DNA from: Blastocladiella emersonii ATCC 22665
Lineage: Eukaryota; Blastocladiomycota; Blastocladiomycetes; Blastocladiales; Blastocladiaceae
Assembly: GCA_025594325.1 (NCBI GenBank)
Contig: JANHCV010000002.1
Location: forward strand, 434,001-498,000
Direction of reading: 5' to 3'
DNA: 64,000 nt
This document shows positions 54,501 through 64,000 of this stretch, piece by piece. The translations under genes were made by a program, and so were the position numbers. Numbering within the stretch: position 1 is the first letter of the stretch; every line of letters begins with the position of its first letter. Below the pieces are notes generated by a model. The model was not told the DNA's origin and made no database searches. It saw only the letters and a program-made list of their open reading frames with translations.

Positions 54501-54971
54501 CCTGGATGGTGCGCAGGGTGACAGGGTTGCGCGACCCTTCGTGCACGAAGCGCTTCTTCTCGAGCAGGGTGCGCAGGCGGATGCCGAGGTCGTTCTCCTT
54601 GGTCATGTAGAAGGCGTTGACGCGCTCGAGCTCGCGCTCCAGCTTGAAGAAGAAGTTGGCCTTGAGCGCCTGCATCGGGTCGGCCGCCGCCGACGCGAGG
54701 GCGTAGTCGGCGGGCGAGAGCGCGCTGGTGCCCGACGCGGACGCGGCGGCGAGCGAAGGCGACACGGGCTGCGCGGCAATGGTGATGGCGTGGCCCTTGC
54801 GCGGGTCCTCGAGCACGTTGATGACCTTCTTGAGGGCCTTGTAGTTCATGTAGTGGGCCGACCACTCGGGCGTGGCCTGGCCCTGAATCTGCTTGCCGAA
54901 CTGGAGGGGAGGGATGGAGATGGTGAGCGATAGCCGCTTGTAGTGCAAGGATAACGGGCACACACCTTCAT
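51508..54971 (-). CDS. PHO81: SPX-ankyrin-GDPD-like protein, Pho81-type phosphate regulator
   Basis: Phosphate-sensing regulator; in yeast Pho81 inhibits the Pho80-Pho85 kinase when phosphate is low, and Gde1 is the enzymatic relative. The ATG at 54971 encodes only MK before a 65-nt intron (54901-54965) and FGKQIQGQATPEW, giving the canonical SPX start MKFGKQIQ. 1132 aa. SPX core: HYMNYKALKKVI, FFFKLERELERVNAFY, ELNATGFRKILKKWDKRSKS. Six or so ankyrin repeats at about 300-560 (TCLHTAVLSGSVDAVRVCIE, TPLHYAALN, TPLIYAIIAGNTELVGLLL, HPLHIAAKQGHLDLTRLL, TPLFYAAAEGHMDCARALL). The C-terminal GDPD-like domain lacks the HRG and ExD catalytic motifs (it reads LAHKYVHVPVQVTRDG), so it is probably inactive, favouring Pho81 over Gde1. 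Converges with the kinase gene, 90 nt between stops. Confidence 0.9.
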
Positions 54972-55478
54972 GGCGGCGACAGGTGCACCCGGACGGGGGT
55001 CGATCAGTCGGCGACGGGGCGACGGCGGAGCGTCAGGGCGGCGCGCGAGATGCGCAGAGGACGCTCCGAGGGAACGGGGAGGAGGTGGCGCGGGTGCGAG
55101 CGCAGGGTCGCACGGCCGGCGCTCGGGGCGGGCGGGGGGGCGGGAGAAGACGCAGAGCGGCGCAGATCAACTCGCCGTTGCGTCGAGTGGGTCGTGTTTA
55201 GAGCCGAGAGGGTAAACAACTAGGACAGGAGAGGCGACTCGGGCGGTGGCGGAGCGGCGACACGGCGAGAGCAGAACACGTTTCCCGCGTTGAAACGCCC
55301 CGCGCGTGTGGTCACGCTGCGCCCGCCGCTCCTTTGCGAGCGCCCCTCCTTTGCTCTCCGTTCCCGCTCGCTCGCGTCGCCGTCGTGAACCTCCCTCCCT
55401 CCCTACCAGCACCGCCTGCAACGCTACCGGCACCCAGTCACTGGCTGCAACGCATCTACCGCCCCGAGACCCGCAACC
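54972..55478. promoter_or_regulatory. divergent promoter region, PHO81-like (-) / SmG (+)
   Basis: 507 nt between start codons. GC-rich, no gene. Pyrimidine-rich leader (CTCCCTCCCTACC) before the SmG start. I see no clear TATA box or phosphate-response (CACGTG/T-type) motif. Confidence 0.45.
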
Positions 55479-55776
55479 ATGGCCAAGGCAGCGCAGCCCG
55501 AGCTGAAAAAGTACATGGACCGCCGCGTCCAGTGCCAGGTGAACGCCAACCGCAAGATCACGGGCGTCCTGCGCGGCTACGACCCATTCCTCAACATTGT
55601 CCTCGACAACGCCTCCGAGGAGCTCAAGGGCGGCGAGAAGTTTGAGATCGGCACCGTGGTGCGTTTCGCTGCTCCTTCTCTCGTTCCGAACCCGTGCTCA
55701 CTCACGCTCCCCTCCCTGATAGGTCATCCGCGGCAACAGCGTCGTGATGCTCGAGGCATTGGACAAGATCTACTGA
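55479..55776 (+). CDS. SNRPG: snRNP core protein SmG
   Basis: Sm-ring component of U1, U2, U4 and U5 snRNPs (yeast SMX2). Exon 1 55479-55658, intron 55659-55722 (64 nt), exon 2 55723-55776; 77 aa, normal length. Sm1 motif region ELKKYMDRRVQCQVNANRKI and GVLRGYDPFLNIVLDNASEE; Sm2 region after the intron VIRGNSVVMLEALDKIY. LSm7 is an alternative, but the IRGNSVVMLEAL ending and PELKKYMD start fit SmG. Confidence 0.95.
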
Positions 55777-56555
55777 GCGTGCGCGCCGCGGCGAGAGCTG
55801 CAATCTGTACATGTTATTCCTCCCCATCCCCACCCCCACACCCGAAAACCAATGCAAATACTCCGCACAGCTCACTCGTCTCCGGCCTCCCTCCCGTTGC
55901 GCTTGGTCGCAGCGCGCCCAGCTCGACAGGCCCCGGTGGGCCACCCAGGCGCTGCCCATCTCGCGCTCGGGCCGTGGGCACCAGCGAGGCCGAACGCGAC
56001 CACGCTTGTTTGTTGAGAGACTCTGAAAGCACCTGAGACGCTCCTACTCATGAATTCGCGGTAATCAGCGCGCCCTCGATTAATTTCTCGCCGAGCGGGC
56101 TGCATGCACATCACCTGATTGGCGCAGGCGCACAAGAAGGCGAGGTGGCCGCCACGCTGCCACCATTCCAGCAGCACGGATTCCCTCTCCTCCCCGACCG
56201 TAACCCGTTCCCCTGCTACGCATCAACACCGCCGTCCGCGCCGCCGCAGACTGCCTGCACTAGATTGCTCGCACCCGCCGCGACCGCTGCCGAGTGCCTG
56301 CCGCCTGCTCGTTTGCTCGCCACCCGCAAGTTCCGCCCGCCCCGCTCGCCCGCCCATGGCTCGCCCTTGCTGTTGAATCACCCACACCCACCGCCCTGAA
56401 GCCGATTCCTCGCATACACCCTCACGAGCAACTGCACGCCGCACTCGAGCTCGCCCGCACCGCGCACGCGTTCCTCTCCCCTCGAAACCCTAAACCACCA
56501 CTAGACGCGCACCTTTACCCCCTACCATCCTGCCCCTCCGCACCCCGCTCCCGCC
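55777..56555. other. intergenic, long leader of the single-TM gene
   Basis: 779 nt, no gene supported. After the SmG 3' region, a less GC-rich stretch near 56040-56110 (ATTCGCGGTAATCAG, GATTAATTTCTCG) may be the promoter of the gene at 56556; then a C-rich leader. Short frames on both strands have no domain. Confidence 0.4.
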
Positions 56556-57338
56556 ATGGCCGACAACATCCTCATCCCGCTCCTCGTCGGCCTCGTCGTC
56601 TTCGAGGTCGTCCTGTACCTCATCCACCGCCGCCGCCAGCGCCGCCTGCGCGCAAAGGACCTGGCCGAGGCACCCACCATGGACGTGTGGTACCTGCCCG
56701 CGGGATGGACCAACAGCCGCCCACCCTCGGAACTCGCCGACCCGAACCTGGTCCCGAACGGCCAAGCCGTGCCCAGCGCGCCCATGGGCGGCGGCGGAAA
56801 CCCGGGCGCCGCACCCACGCCGTCGCGACCGCCGCCCACCCGCCACATCTCGGCCCACCTGCGAACCCGCGGCTACGTCGTCCTTGGCGTCGTCGAGAAG
56901 TGGCGCGGACTCCCGCACCCCGACGACGACGTGCTGCCCCGCTACACGCCCGTCGCTGCGCCCAACGCTCGCGTCGATCTCGACCCGCTCCCTGCCATGG
57001 CCGACTCGCCCGCACCGGGGGCCGCCGAGTACGTCGAGATGACCGACACCCACGTCGACCTGCCCCGCGCCCGCGTTCCGCCACCACCAACACCAGCACC
57101 AACAGCGCCAGCGGCGATCGCGGGCGCCGCCGAGCCCCTGTCCCCGTCCCGCTCCGTCTCGTCCATCACGCCAATACTCTCCGGACCTGGACCGACGCCG
57201 CCCGAGCCCGCCGCGCTCGTCCTCCAGAGCGCACCGAGCTCGCCCACGCACGCGGACTTGCCATCAACATCCGCGGCGGTGGCGGCGCCGGCGTCGCTTG
57301 CGGGTGGTGAGCCATCACCGCGCGGCGTCGTCGCATAG
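56556..57338 (+). CDS. small single-TM protein with Pro-rich cytosolic tail, unknown
   Basis: Intronless, 260 aa. An N-terminal hydrophobic helix (NILIPLLVGLVVFEVVLYLI) is followed at once by RRRQRRLRAK, the layout of a signal-anchor with the C-terminus inside. A more ordered part (TMDVWYLPAGWTNSRPPSEL, HLRTRGYVVLGVVEKWRGLP, DDDVLPRYTPV) precedes a Pro/Ala/Ser-rich tail with possible SH3/WW ligands (PPPPTPAPTAP, PRYTPV). Start context CCGCCATGG is strong. Function not recognised; a membrane scaffold is possible. Confidence 0.55.
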   Translation: MADNILIPLLVGLVVFEVVLYLIHRRRQRRLRAKDLAEAPTMDVWYLPAGWTNSRPPSELADPNLVPNGQAVPSAPMGGGGNPGAAPTPSRPPPTRHISAHLRTRGYVVLGVVEKWRGLPHPDDDVLPRYTPVAAPNARVDLDPLPAMADSPAPGAAEYVEMTDTHVDLPRARVPPPPTPAPTAPAAIAGAAEPLSPSRSVSSITPILSGPGPTPPEPAALVLQSAPSSPTHADLPSTSAAVAAPASLAGGEPSPRGVVA

Positions 57339-57600
57339 CGGCTCGCCCGCGCGCTCGCTCGCTGATGCTGCTGCTCTGGGCCGGCACCACCGTGTCGTTC
57401 ATGTTACATATATTACTTCTCGTATCCTGCATCACCACATCGTCTTGTGCGACTAGACCTCTGGCCGAGAAAACGCGTCGCCTAGCAGTCGACAGGTTTG
57501 ACACGTCGACGCGATCCCATCACACGAGCGTGTCGCTGAACGCGTCGCGCCACTTCCGAAGCGTCGTTCCCACGACTCGCGCTCCCTGCACCGACCACCC

Positions 57601-59318
57601 ATGTATACAGCACGAACTCAAATGGACTCTAACACTATGCAACTACCGCGGCTCAGCCCGGACATCCTCGAGAACATTCTCACTCGCGCCCTTCGCATGC
57701 ACCGCAACCGCAACGACTTTGCCGCGCTCTCGCAGTACTCGCGCGTCTTACGCTACGCCGATGCTCCTGGCGTCTTGCGCGCCATCTTTAATCGCTCGCG
57801 AAAGCTCTCAATCGATCACGCCTGCTATTATGGACGTCTCGCTGTGCTCGAGCAGCGACACCGTATGGGCATGTTGGCGCCAATCGATTTGCGCACGCTC
57901 GGGAGGGCGATTAACAACTTCGACCTCGACATCCTCGAGCTTCTCTGCGGAACGGAGCTCCCGGCTGGGTTCACGGACGGCCGGTTCAAGGAACACTCGC
58001 TCGTTGCCCTCGGCGTTCGTTTTGCCCCCATTGGTGGGACAACGGTGGTACGTTTGCTTTAGTGTTGATTACGCGCAAGCCGTTCCTACGAACTAAATTA
58101 TCCGTGTGGTAGAGACCAAATGGACTGCAGCGTCCCGACGAGCGAGTCCTGCACGACGAAATGTACATTGCCAACGGCTTGATCCAGGAACTCGCGTATA
58201 TGTACCAGGCCATCACGCGGAACGGGATCCAAGCTCTCAACCGCGCTATGAACAGCCCGAACCAGGCGTTGACCTCGCTCAAATTTACTTGCTGCACGCT
58301 CGACTGGACGCGGTTTGCATCGCTCGAGTTTCCCGCCACGCTGCTCGACTTGGACGTGGATGTGTACTGGTTCAAGCGGACTCTCCCAGCGGATGCACTT
58401 GCTGACTGGTCTTGGCCGCCCAAACTTTGCCGGCTTGGCCTGCAAAACATCGCGCTGGATCCCGAATCAGTCCTGGCGCTGCTCAAAAAACTTCCGGCGA
58501 CCATTGAAGAACTCACACTCTCGTCTGACCTGCTTGACGAAACCGACCTCGCATGGATTATCCAGTTCCTCCCGCCAACTCTCTACGACCTGACTATCTG
58601 CAGTACCAGTCTCACTGGGGACGGCTTTGAAGCCATCAGTCCTTTCCTACCAGCAACTCTCCGCCGGCTGTCCTTAGTCGTAGACTGTTTGGGTGAACCA
58701 AATGGGAACAACCAGCTTACGTTCAAGTTTCCCAATACGCTTGAGCAGCTCGAGCTGCGGGCCAACCTCATTAATGAGCCAGCACTGCGAGCGCTTGGCA
58801 AGGCTCTCCCTAAATCGCTTCTCGAGCTTCGCATTGACTCCGATTACAGTGGTCTTAGCGACCAAGCACTTGCAGGTTTTCTAACTTGTCTTCCACCCGA
58901 GCTTGCTCTCTTTGAATTTTCTTCCTACGATCTGGGCTCAACCGGGCTCCAGGTCTTGATGGACGCGCTCCCACCCACGCTCAACTCGCTCGCCCTGCGT
59001 GATGCGGGCCTGGAGGGATCCAACCTTTATGTGCTTCTCAGACAGCTTCCTCCCTCGCTCGACACGCTCGATTTAAGCTGGAACCTGCTGGGAGCGGACG
59101 GAGCGGCCGCTTTGGCGACAAGGATACCGCTAGGGACCGCGCATTTACACCTTCAGTCGGTCGCGTTCGGTGACGCGGAGCTCAGAGCGCTGGCGCACAG
59201 GCTCCCGTCGGCCCTTCGCCTTCAAATGATCGACCTCTCTGGCAATTATACCGTCACTCCGGCGGGCTGGTCGTACCTCGCGAGTAGCGGACCTATTGCG
59301 CTGCACATCAAGCGATGA
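57601..59318 (+). CDS. leucine-rich-repeat protein with F-box-like N-terminus
   Basis: Exon 1 57601-58047, intron 58048-58112 (65 nt, GTACGT donor), exon 2 58113-59318; 550 aa. An alternative start is the ATG at 57622 (MDSNTMQLPRLS). N-terminal F-box-like helix LSPDILENILTRALRMHRNR and an ankyrin-like stretch (SIDHACYYGRLAVLEQ, AINNFDLDILELLCG). Exon 2 holds about ten LRRs of the ribonuclease-inhibitor style (LCRLGLQNIALDPESVLALL, IEELTLSSDLLDETDLAWII, LYDLTICSTSLTGDGFEAI, LNSLALRDAGLEGSNLYVLL, LDTLDLSWNLLGADGAAALA). It appears to combine the N-terminus of the ankyrin-like family with an LRR body. Upstream (57470-57580) has several ACGCGTCG words. Role unknown. Confidence 0.75.
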
Positions 59319-59649
59319 ATACGGACCGCTCGCACTGCTTCGCGCTCACAACCTCGCTCTCGCTCTTGCAGAAATTGGTACGACGACCGCCGAGGGACCT
59401 CAAATGAAGTTTCCCCTTGCACAATACACACATTCTTCGCTTGATAAAGCCCTAAGACTCAACATTTTAGGCGCGGGTCGTTGCTCGCGATGCGAGCGCA
59501 AGGAGGGGTGAGACGCGTCGAGAAAACATGTGATACTCGCGTGACGGCGAAACTGTGGCGTTTCTGTTGGTCCACGCAGGTTCCCACGCTGAAGCGACTC
59601 CGATGACGCACGCTTCGCAGGCACGATCGGACTTCATACAACGCAGACC
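59319..59649. promoter_or_regulatory. upstream region of RGRG-family copy 1
   Basis: Holds GAGACGCGTCGAGAAAACAT at 59510-59529 continuing TGTGATACTCGCGTGACGG, the same composite element as at 61743 and 63815. No gene seen. Confidence 0.55.
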
Positions 59650-61196
59650 ATGAATCGAATGAAAACTGGCGGCAAACGTGGCCGCGGCCGCGGTCGGGGC
59701 AAGTCCTCGCTCCGTCCTTCAGGTTGACGCGTAACCTTCGCTTGACGTGCAATCTCCGCCTGACGCGCAGCCTCCGATCGACGCCTCCGTCACGTCCGAT
59801 GCAATCGAGACCATCCCCGCTGTTGACGAGTACCGCTGGTTTGGCGGAGGCAAGCTTGTCCCGGGCGACGACTTGACCGCCGACGAGCTATTCCGCGACA
59901 CGGTGCTTCCCGGGATCGAGGCGCGCTACAACACGCGCGAGGAGATTGTTGACGTGATCGAGAAGCTGGACAAATGCGCCAAGCAGTGTCACTCCGAGGT
60001 CAACGGCATTCTCCGCCACTACGAGCGTCTCCACGGTCCTCGTGAGCTCGCTTTGTTCATGGACTCGCACCATAACATCAAAGCCGTCTTGGTCGCCGTG
60101 CTTGACTCCGGGACCAAGAATCAGCCGGAGCGGATTGCTCACCAACGGCTCCGAGCTGCCGTTGTTGCGCACCGCCGCTTCGGGCTGTTCCCACCGCTCT
60201 TCCGCCCCGAAGGTTCAGGCGATTTCTACTTCGACGTCGCCAATTCGATCTTCTGCGCCATTTACTCCAACGCCGAGACTTCCATCCTGGACTTGTTTGA
60301 CAAGCTTGACCATGACCTTTTGCAGTATTATACTCCCATGTTCCAGGACGATCTCCGTAAAATCTTGGATCAACACTCCCGAACCGCCAGTCTCGTTCGT
60401 GCCGGCAAGCGTGCCGCTTTTGACGAAATGCAACCGCTGCTTCTTCGGGCCACTGTAACCCAGCGGACCGCTGACCTTTCCCGCCTTCTCAAGCGGTCCC
60501 CTGGCGTGGCGGGCGCGCCTAGCCCGTTGCAAGTGGCTGCTGTCGTTCCCGAGCTCGTCCGCGGTTACATTGCGATGGGCGCCTTGCCGCACGGCTACTC
60601 CTTGCCCAAGCTGATTCCGGACGACCAAATCATTGGCCATGTGATTACCCTCGAATTTGCCGCGTTTTTCAAGCTCTTCGTCGTTCGCCCGAGCCCAACA
60701 AATCTCGCCGAACTGCCGGGACAGCGCTATCCCACCTCGCCCAACTGGAGCACTTGACGCGCTTCTCGGAAACGAGGGCAGGCCGCCCGTGGCACTCGGT
60801 GCCATCAAGTCGCGCGATGTGGATCGCGTCGAGGCCTGGCTCCGCGCGGGCGTCGCGCACGCACTCGGGGCGTGGGACCAGAACCTCGGCCTCATGAATC
60901 ATTATTTGAAACCCGAGCACTTGTGGAAGCCAGTGTCTGCCGACGAGTCAGCCGCGACTCCAACTTCTCGCCGCCGCCGCTGGTTCGTGGGTCCAATTCT
61001 TTTGATCAATGGCAACTTTCGCGCGTGCGGCTACGAGGGCGGAGTGAAGGCAAGCAGAAAGACGGCCCTGCTTTCGCCTCAAGAGTTTCAGGCGCTCGTT
61101 GCCCGCATCGACGAGTGGCGCGCGCACGAGGAGGTGCGCAAGGCCCAGCTTACGCAGCAGCTCCAAGGTTTGTCGTTTCAGCCGCTGCACAACTAG
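59650..61196 (+). pseudogene. RGRG/ankyrin-like family copy 1, frames broken twice
   Basis: Unknown family. Starts MNRMKTGGKRGRGRGRGKSS, then hits stops inside four tandem 18-19 nt units (59716-59785). The family frame resumes near 59754 (DAQPPIDASVT) and runs to 60757: GGGKLVPGDDLTADELFRDT, ILRHYERLHGPRELALFMD, LRAAVVAHRRFGLFPPLFRP, FYFDVANSIFCAIYSNAE, LLLRATVTQRTADLSRLLK, VVPELVRGYIAMGALPHGY. A net insertion of 16 bases relative to copy 2 near 60690-60757 moves the rest into another frame: GAIKSRDVDRVEAWLRAGVA, LMNHYLKPEHLW, RRRRWFVGPILLINGNFRAC, ALVARIDEWRAH. The SRDVDRVEAWLRAG part looks like one ankyrin repeat. Probably decayed, unless hidden splicing joins the pieces. Confidence 0.65.
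59716..59785 (+). repeat. 18-19 nt minisatellite within pseudogene
   Basis: Four degenerate units: CCTTCAGGTTGACGCGTAA, CCTTCGCTTGACGTGCAAT, CTCCGCCTGACGCGCAGC and CTCCGATCGACGCC. The paralogue at 61980 has two 18-nt units in frame. The two 19-nt units here shift the frame and add stops. Confidence 0.7.
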
Positions 61197-61903
61197 CGGC
61201 CCTGGTCGTTCAGCGCGCATTGATGGCGCTCCATGCGCGTAAGTGAGAAAGTCTCGCGTTGTTTTTCTCCTTTGTCGCGTCCGAGTTTCGTGCCCTTGCT
61301 GTATTGCACTCGATCGGCCCTCAGCGCTGTCGATGCCCTTTCGTTGGTGTAATACATTGTCGTTCCTTCCCACACAACCACGTCATATCACATCTCAGCA
61401 CGCGCGAAAGTGAACGCTGATCATGGCCCCCCTTCTCGCGATGGCCCACACCGCGCTTGTAGTGATGGTGGGCAAGGGCAGCGTCCTCTTTCTTCTAGCT
61501 CGTCATTCTCCATTCGCGTGGACAGCCTCCACCGACCATGTATACGAATGACATGCTTCACAGCGAACACCAGCAAGTGATGTCGTCTGCCGCGGGCTAT
61601 GTGAGGCGGGAACAGCTCGTTCTCATTCGCGCGACTATTCGCAGTCACCAACTACGACTTCACGCAATGCATCTGATGATTGCGACTTTCGCTAACTACA
61701 TCGTGGCTGTGTGCTGGTCAGGACATGACGGCTTGGAAGAGGTGAGACGCGTCGGGAAAACATGTGATACGCAGGTGACGCAACGCGAAAGGTGAAGTGT
61801 GGCGTCGTCCACCGCATTTTTCGCTCGCGCGGCTTCCCCAACCGATCCTAGCCTGTTCGTACGCACGCTCCCGGGAGCGCTACGATCTCATCCAAAGCAC
61901 ACC
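61197..61903. promoter_or_regulatory. upstream region of RGRG-family copy 2
   Basis: 707 nt. Contains the composite element starting GAGACGCGTCGGGAAAACAT (61743-61762) and ending near 61779. An 85-codon frame at 61538-61795 starts MYTNDMLH in a context (CCGACCATGTATAC) like that of the gene at 57601, but shows no further similarity. No gene supported. Confidence 0.45.
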
Positions 61904-63389
61904 ATGAATCGAATGAAAACTGGTGGCAAACGTGGCCGCGGTCGCGGTCGCGGCAAGACTTCCCGTCCCGCTCCCGCTGCTTCAATTGACGCGCCACCTT
62001 CGATCGACGTCTCTGCCACATCCATTGCAATCGACGATCTTTCCACTCTCGAAGAGTGCCGTTGGGTCGGCGGAGGCAAGCTTGTACCGAGCGCCGACCT
62101 CACCGCAGACGAACTTTTCCGCGACTCGGTGCTTCCTGGGATCGCCGCACGCTTCAAGACGCGCGAGGAGCTTTCCGACATGGTCGAGAAGTTGGTCGAA
62201 AGCGCCAAGCAATGCCACGCCGAGGTGAACGACATTCTTCGCCACTACGAGCGCCTCCACGGTGCTCGTGAGCTCGCTTTGCTCATGGAGGTACGTATAT
62301 CGAGGCCGTGCTACACGTGGTGCTCGACTCTGATACCAAGACTCGGCCCGAGCGGATTGCGGACCAGCGGCTTCGGGCCGCCGTTGTTGCACATCGCCGG
62401 TTTGGTCTGCTCCCGCCTCTGTTTTACCCAGAGGGCTCGGACGAATTCTACCTCGACGTCGCCGACGCTCTTTTTTGCGCCATTTACGACACCGCCGAGC
62501 GCATCCTCCCAGCGTACTTCGAAATGCTCGACCATAACCTTCTGCAATACTTCATTCCCAAGTTCGAGGACGAGGTTCGCCAAAGCTTTATCAACGGTAC
62601 CACAACTCTGGCGGCTCAGCTCACGTCGAGGAGCGGGTTATTGTGGAGGACATGAAGAAGATGCTCCTCAGGGCAACCACAAACCAGCGGATTCGTGACC
62701 TTACTCAGCTTCTCAAGCAGCCCCTTGACAAAATTCGCCCGTTGCAAATGGTTGCCGTCATGCCCGAGCTCGTCCGCGATTACGTCAAACTCGGCGCCCT
62801 ACCGCCCGACTATCGCTATCCCCCACTCATTCCAGACATCGAGGTTGTCAGCCGTGTGATTACTCTCAAATTCACCGCGTTCCACAACCTTTTCGTTGCC
62901 GGCCCGAATCCAATGCTCTCTGCCAATTTTTCATCTCCTCTTCCCCACCCAACGGACGCGCTCGAGGCGCTTATTGGAGGCAAGGGCAAAGCACCCGCAG
63001 CCATTGGTGCAATCAAGTCGCGCGACGTGGAGCGCGTCGAGGCGTGGCTCCGCGCAGGAGTCACGCATGGACTCGAGGTGTGGGACGCGATGCTCCGCGT
63101 CATGAACCATTTTGTGAAACCCGAGCACCTGTGGACGGTAGAGCCGGCCGATCAGGCGGGTGCAACCACGACTCGCCGCCGTCGCTGGTATGCGGGACTG
63201 ATTGTCGTGGTCGACGACAAGTTTCGCATCTGCGGATACGAGGGCGGGGTGCAGCTGAGCGCCAGAGAATACCAGCTCTCGGCTGTGGAGATGAAGTCGC
63301 TCGTTGCCCGAATCGACGAGTGGCGCGTGCACCAGGACCAGCTTGCGCAGCAAATGCAATCGCTGTCGCTTGGGTCGGGGCGCCGCTAG
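61904..63389 (+). pseudogene. RGRG/ankyrin-like family copy 2, two frameshifts
   Basis: Starts MNRMKTGGKRGRGRGRGKTS and reads SIDAPPSIDVSATS, GGGKLVPSADLTADELFRDS, ILRHYERLHGARELALLME. There a deletion of four bases relative to copy 1 (about 62289-62299) shifts the frame. It resumes as AVLHVVLDSDTKTRPERIAD, VAHRRFGLLPPLFYPEG, FYLDVADALFCAIYDTAE. A second shift near 62612-62625 moves to VEDMKKMLLRATTNQRIRDL, and the rest is clean to 63389: VVAVMPELVRDYV-type block, AIKSRDVERVEAWLRAGV, VMNHFVKPEHLW, ARIDEWRVHQDQLAQQM. Lesions differ from those in copy 1, so the two decayed independently. The GAG-GTACGT at the first lesion looks like a splice donor, but skipping it would remove residues conserved in copy 1. 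Confidence 0.65.
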
Positions 63390-63978
63390 CGACGATCTCC
63401 GTTTGGCGCTCTCACGGCGCATCGATAGCCGCGCTGCCTGACCCGCAGCGCCGAAAGTCTTGAGTGTGCGGGAGCGGCGGGGTCGTTGAGCTCGCTCGTT
63501 GATGATTCGTTTCGTTTGCGTCCAAGATTCGCCTCATCACCACGTTTCTCGCCTGGATGCGTTAGCCTGCCGCTTTTTGTTCTGCATCAATACCGATCAT
63601 TTTTGTGATATGTCATCTCTTGTTCCCATGCAATCGGTTCTCCAAACGGTTCATTCGCGCGGATAAGCCACTCTCACCTATCAAATCCTCACGTCTCGCG
63701 TAAGCTTTTGGGAGTAATTTCCGAACCGTAACGGAGAGGGACTGCGAAAATCATGTCGCGGCTTGATGACAGTCGGTCGAGGCAGGTGTAAACGCGCGAC
63801 TGCTCGCACATCCGAGACGCGACGGGAAATCATGTGAGACTCAGGTGATGTGAGCCACACCTCGTTTCCACCCGCTGCCCGCGCCCATCCCCACGCCCTC
63901 AGCTTCAGCTAACCATCGCCAAGAGCCTAGACTCTCTCTGGCATCGTCCCACTCCATGCAACGCACCAAACGAATCCC
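63390..63978. promoter_or_regulatory. upstream region of a possible third family member
   Basis: 589 nt. Element starting GAGACGCGACGGGAAATCAT at 63815-63834 and ending near 63851, 164 nt before an ATG at 63979. Spacing and sequence match the two earlier copies. No gene within. Confidence 0.5.
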
Positions 63979-64000
63979 ATGAAACACCGTCGAACCCGCC
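63979..64000 (+). CDS. possible start of a gene running off the window
   Basis: ATG with seven codons (MKHRRTR) before the window ends. Supported only by the upstream composite element and by a basic N-terminus like that of the RGRG family. Confidence 0.25.

Noticed and set aside
61538-61795. 85-codon open frame starting MYTNDMLH
   Set aside because: No domain, overlaps the conserved promoter element of the next gene; only the ATG context resembles the gene at 57601.
62289-62339. GTACGT...AAG intron in RGRG-family copy 2
   Set aside because: It would remove AVLHVVLDSDTK, which is conserved in copy 1 as coding sequence; a four-base deletion explains the shift better.

Overview
This is a GC-rich eukaryotic nuclear window of about 30 gene loci. 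Genes are dense, on both strands, and either intronless or cut by short GT-AG introns that are mostly 54-79 nt, many of them 62-67 nt. Several gene contents point to a zoosporic fungus, most likely Blastocladiomycota (Blastocladiella/Catenaria/Allomyces-like): a fungal KCH-type K+ channel protein, a Pho81-like SPX protein, a Gin4/SAD-type kinase, a GABA-B-like class C GPCR, and a TmcB-like giant membrane protein. The phylum call is inference; no rRNA or other marker is present.

Layout. 1-2548 holds a membrane-anchored M14 carboxypeptidase (minus, 3' end cut by the window). 2946-4217 is an F-box/ankyrin-like accessory gene. 4699-8496 is a three-gene cluster: a type I metacaspase (5995-7287) flanked by two Gly/Pro-rich proteins. 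All three carry the same CCWNCG module and similar promoters. 9446-14731 is a TmcB-like multi-pass protein. 15170-24259 holds a 3-TM protein, a Sec14-GOLD protein, a KCH channel protein, an organellar DEDD exonuclease and a membrane-anchored GH26 hydrolase. 24709-27548 is a cytochrome b561-cytochrome b5-reductase fusion. 28541-31656 is a class C GPCR with a PH-like tail and one in-frame TAA.

31871-41641 is an accessory block in which F-box/LRR-like genes (minus) and F-box/ankyrin-like genes (plus) form a duplicated head-to-head pair; one F-box copy is frameshifted. 41642-44101 is gene-poor with repeats. 44102-57338 is a housekeeping block: tripeptidyl-peptidase II, a SAD/Gin4-like kinase, a PHO81-like SPX-ankyrin-GDPD protein, SmG and a single-TM protein. 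57601-63389 returns to accessory genes: an LRR protein and two decayed copies of an unknown RGRG/ankyrin-like family. A third copy may begin at the right edge.

Working view. Conserved genes are intact and use almost only G/C at third positions. Accessory genes (F-box, ankyrin-like, RGRG family) are duplicated, have relaxed codon use, and carry nearly all the frameshifts. The metacaspase cluster is the best candidate for an undescribed functional unit, because an identical Cys-rich module and promoter architecture link a protease to two small proteins. Recurrent intergenic elements that combine CANGTG with ACGCGT or TGGCGCAACGCG form a second unexplained layer.
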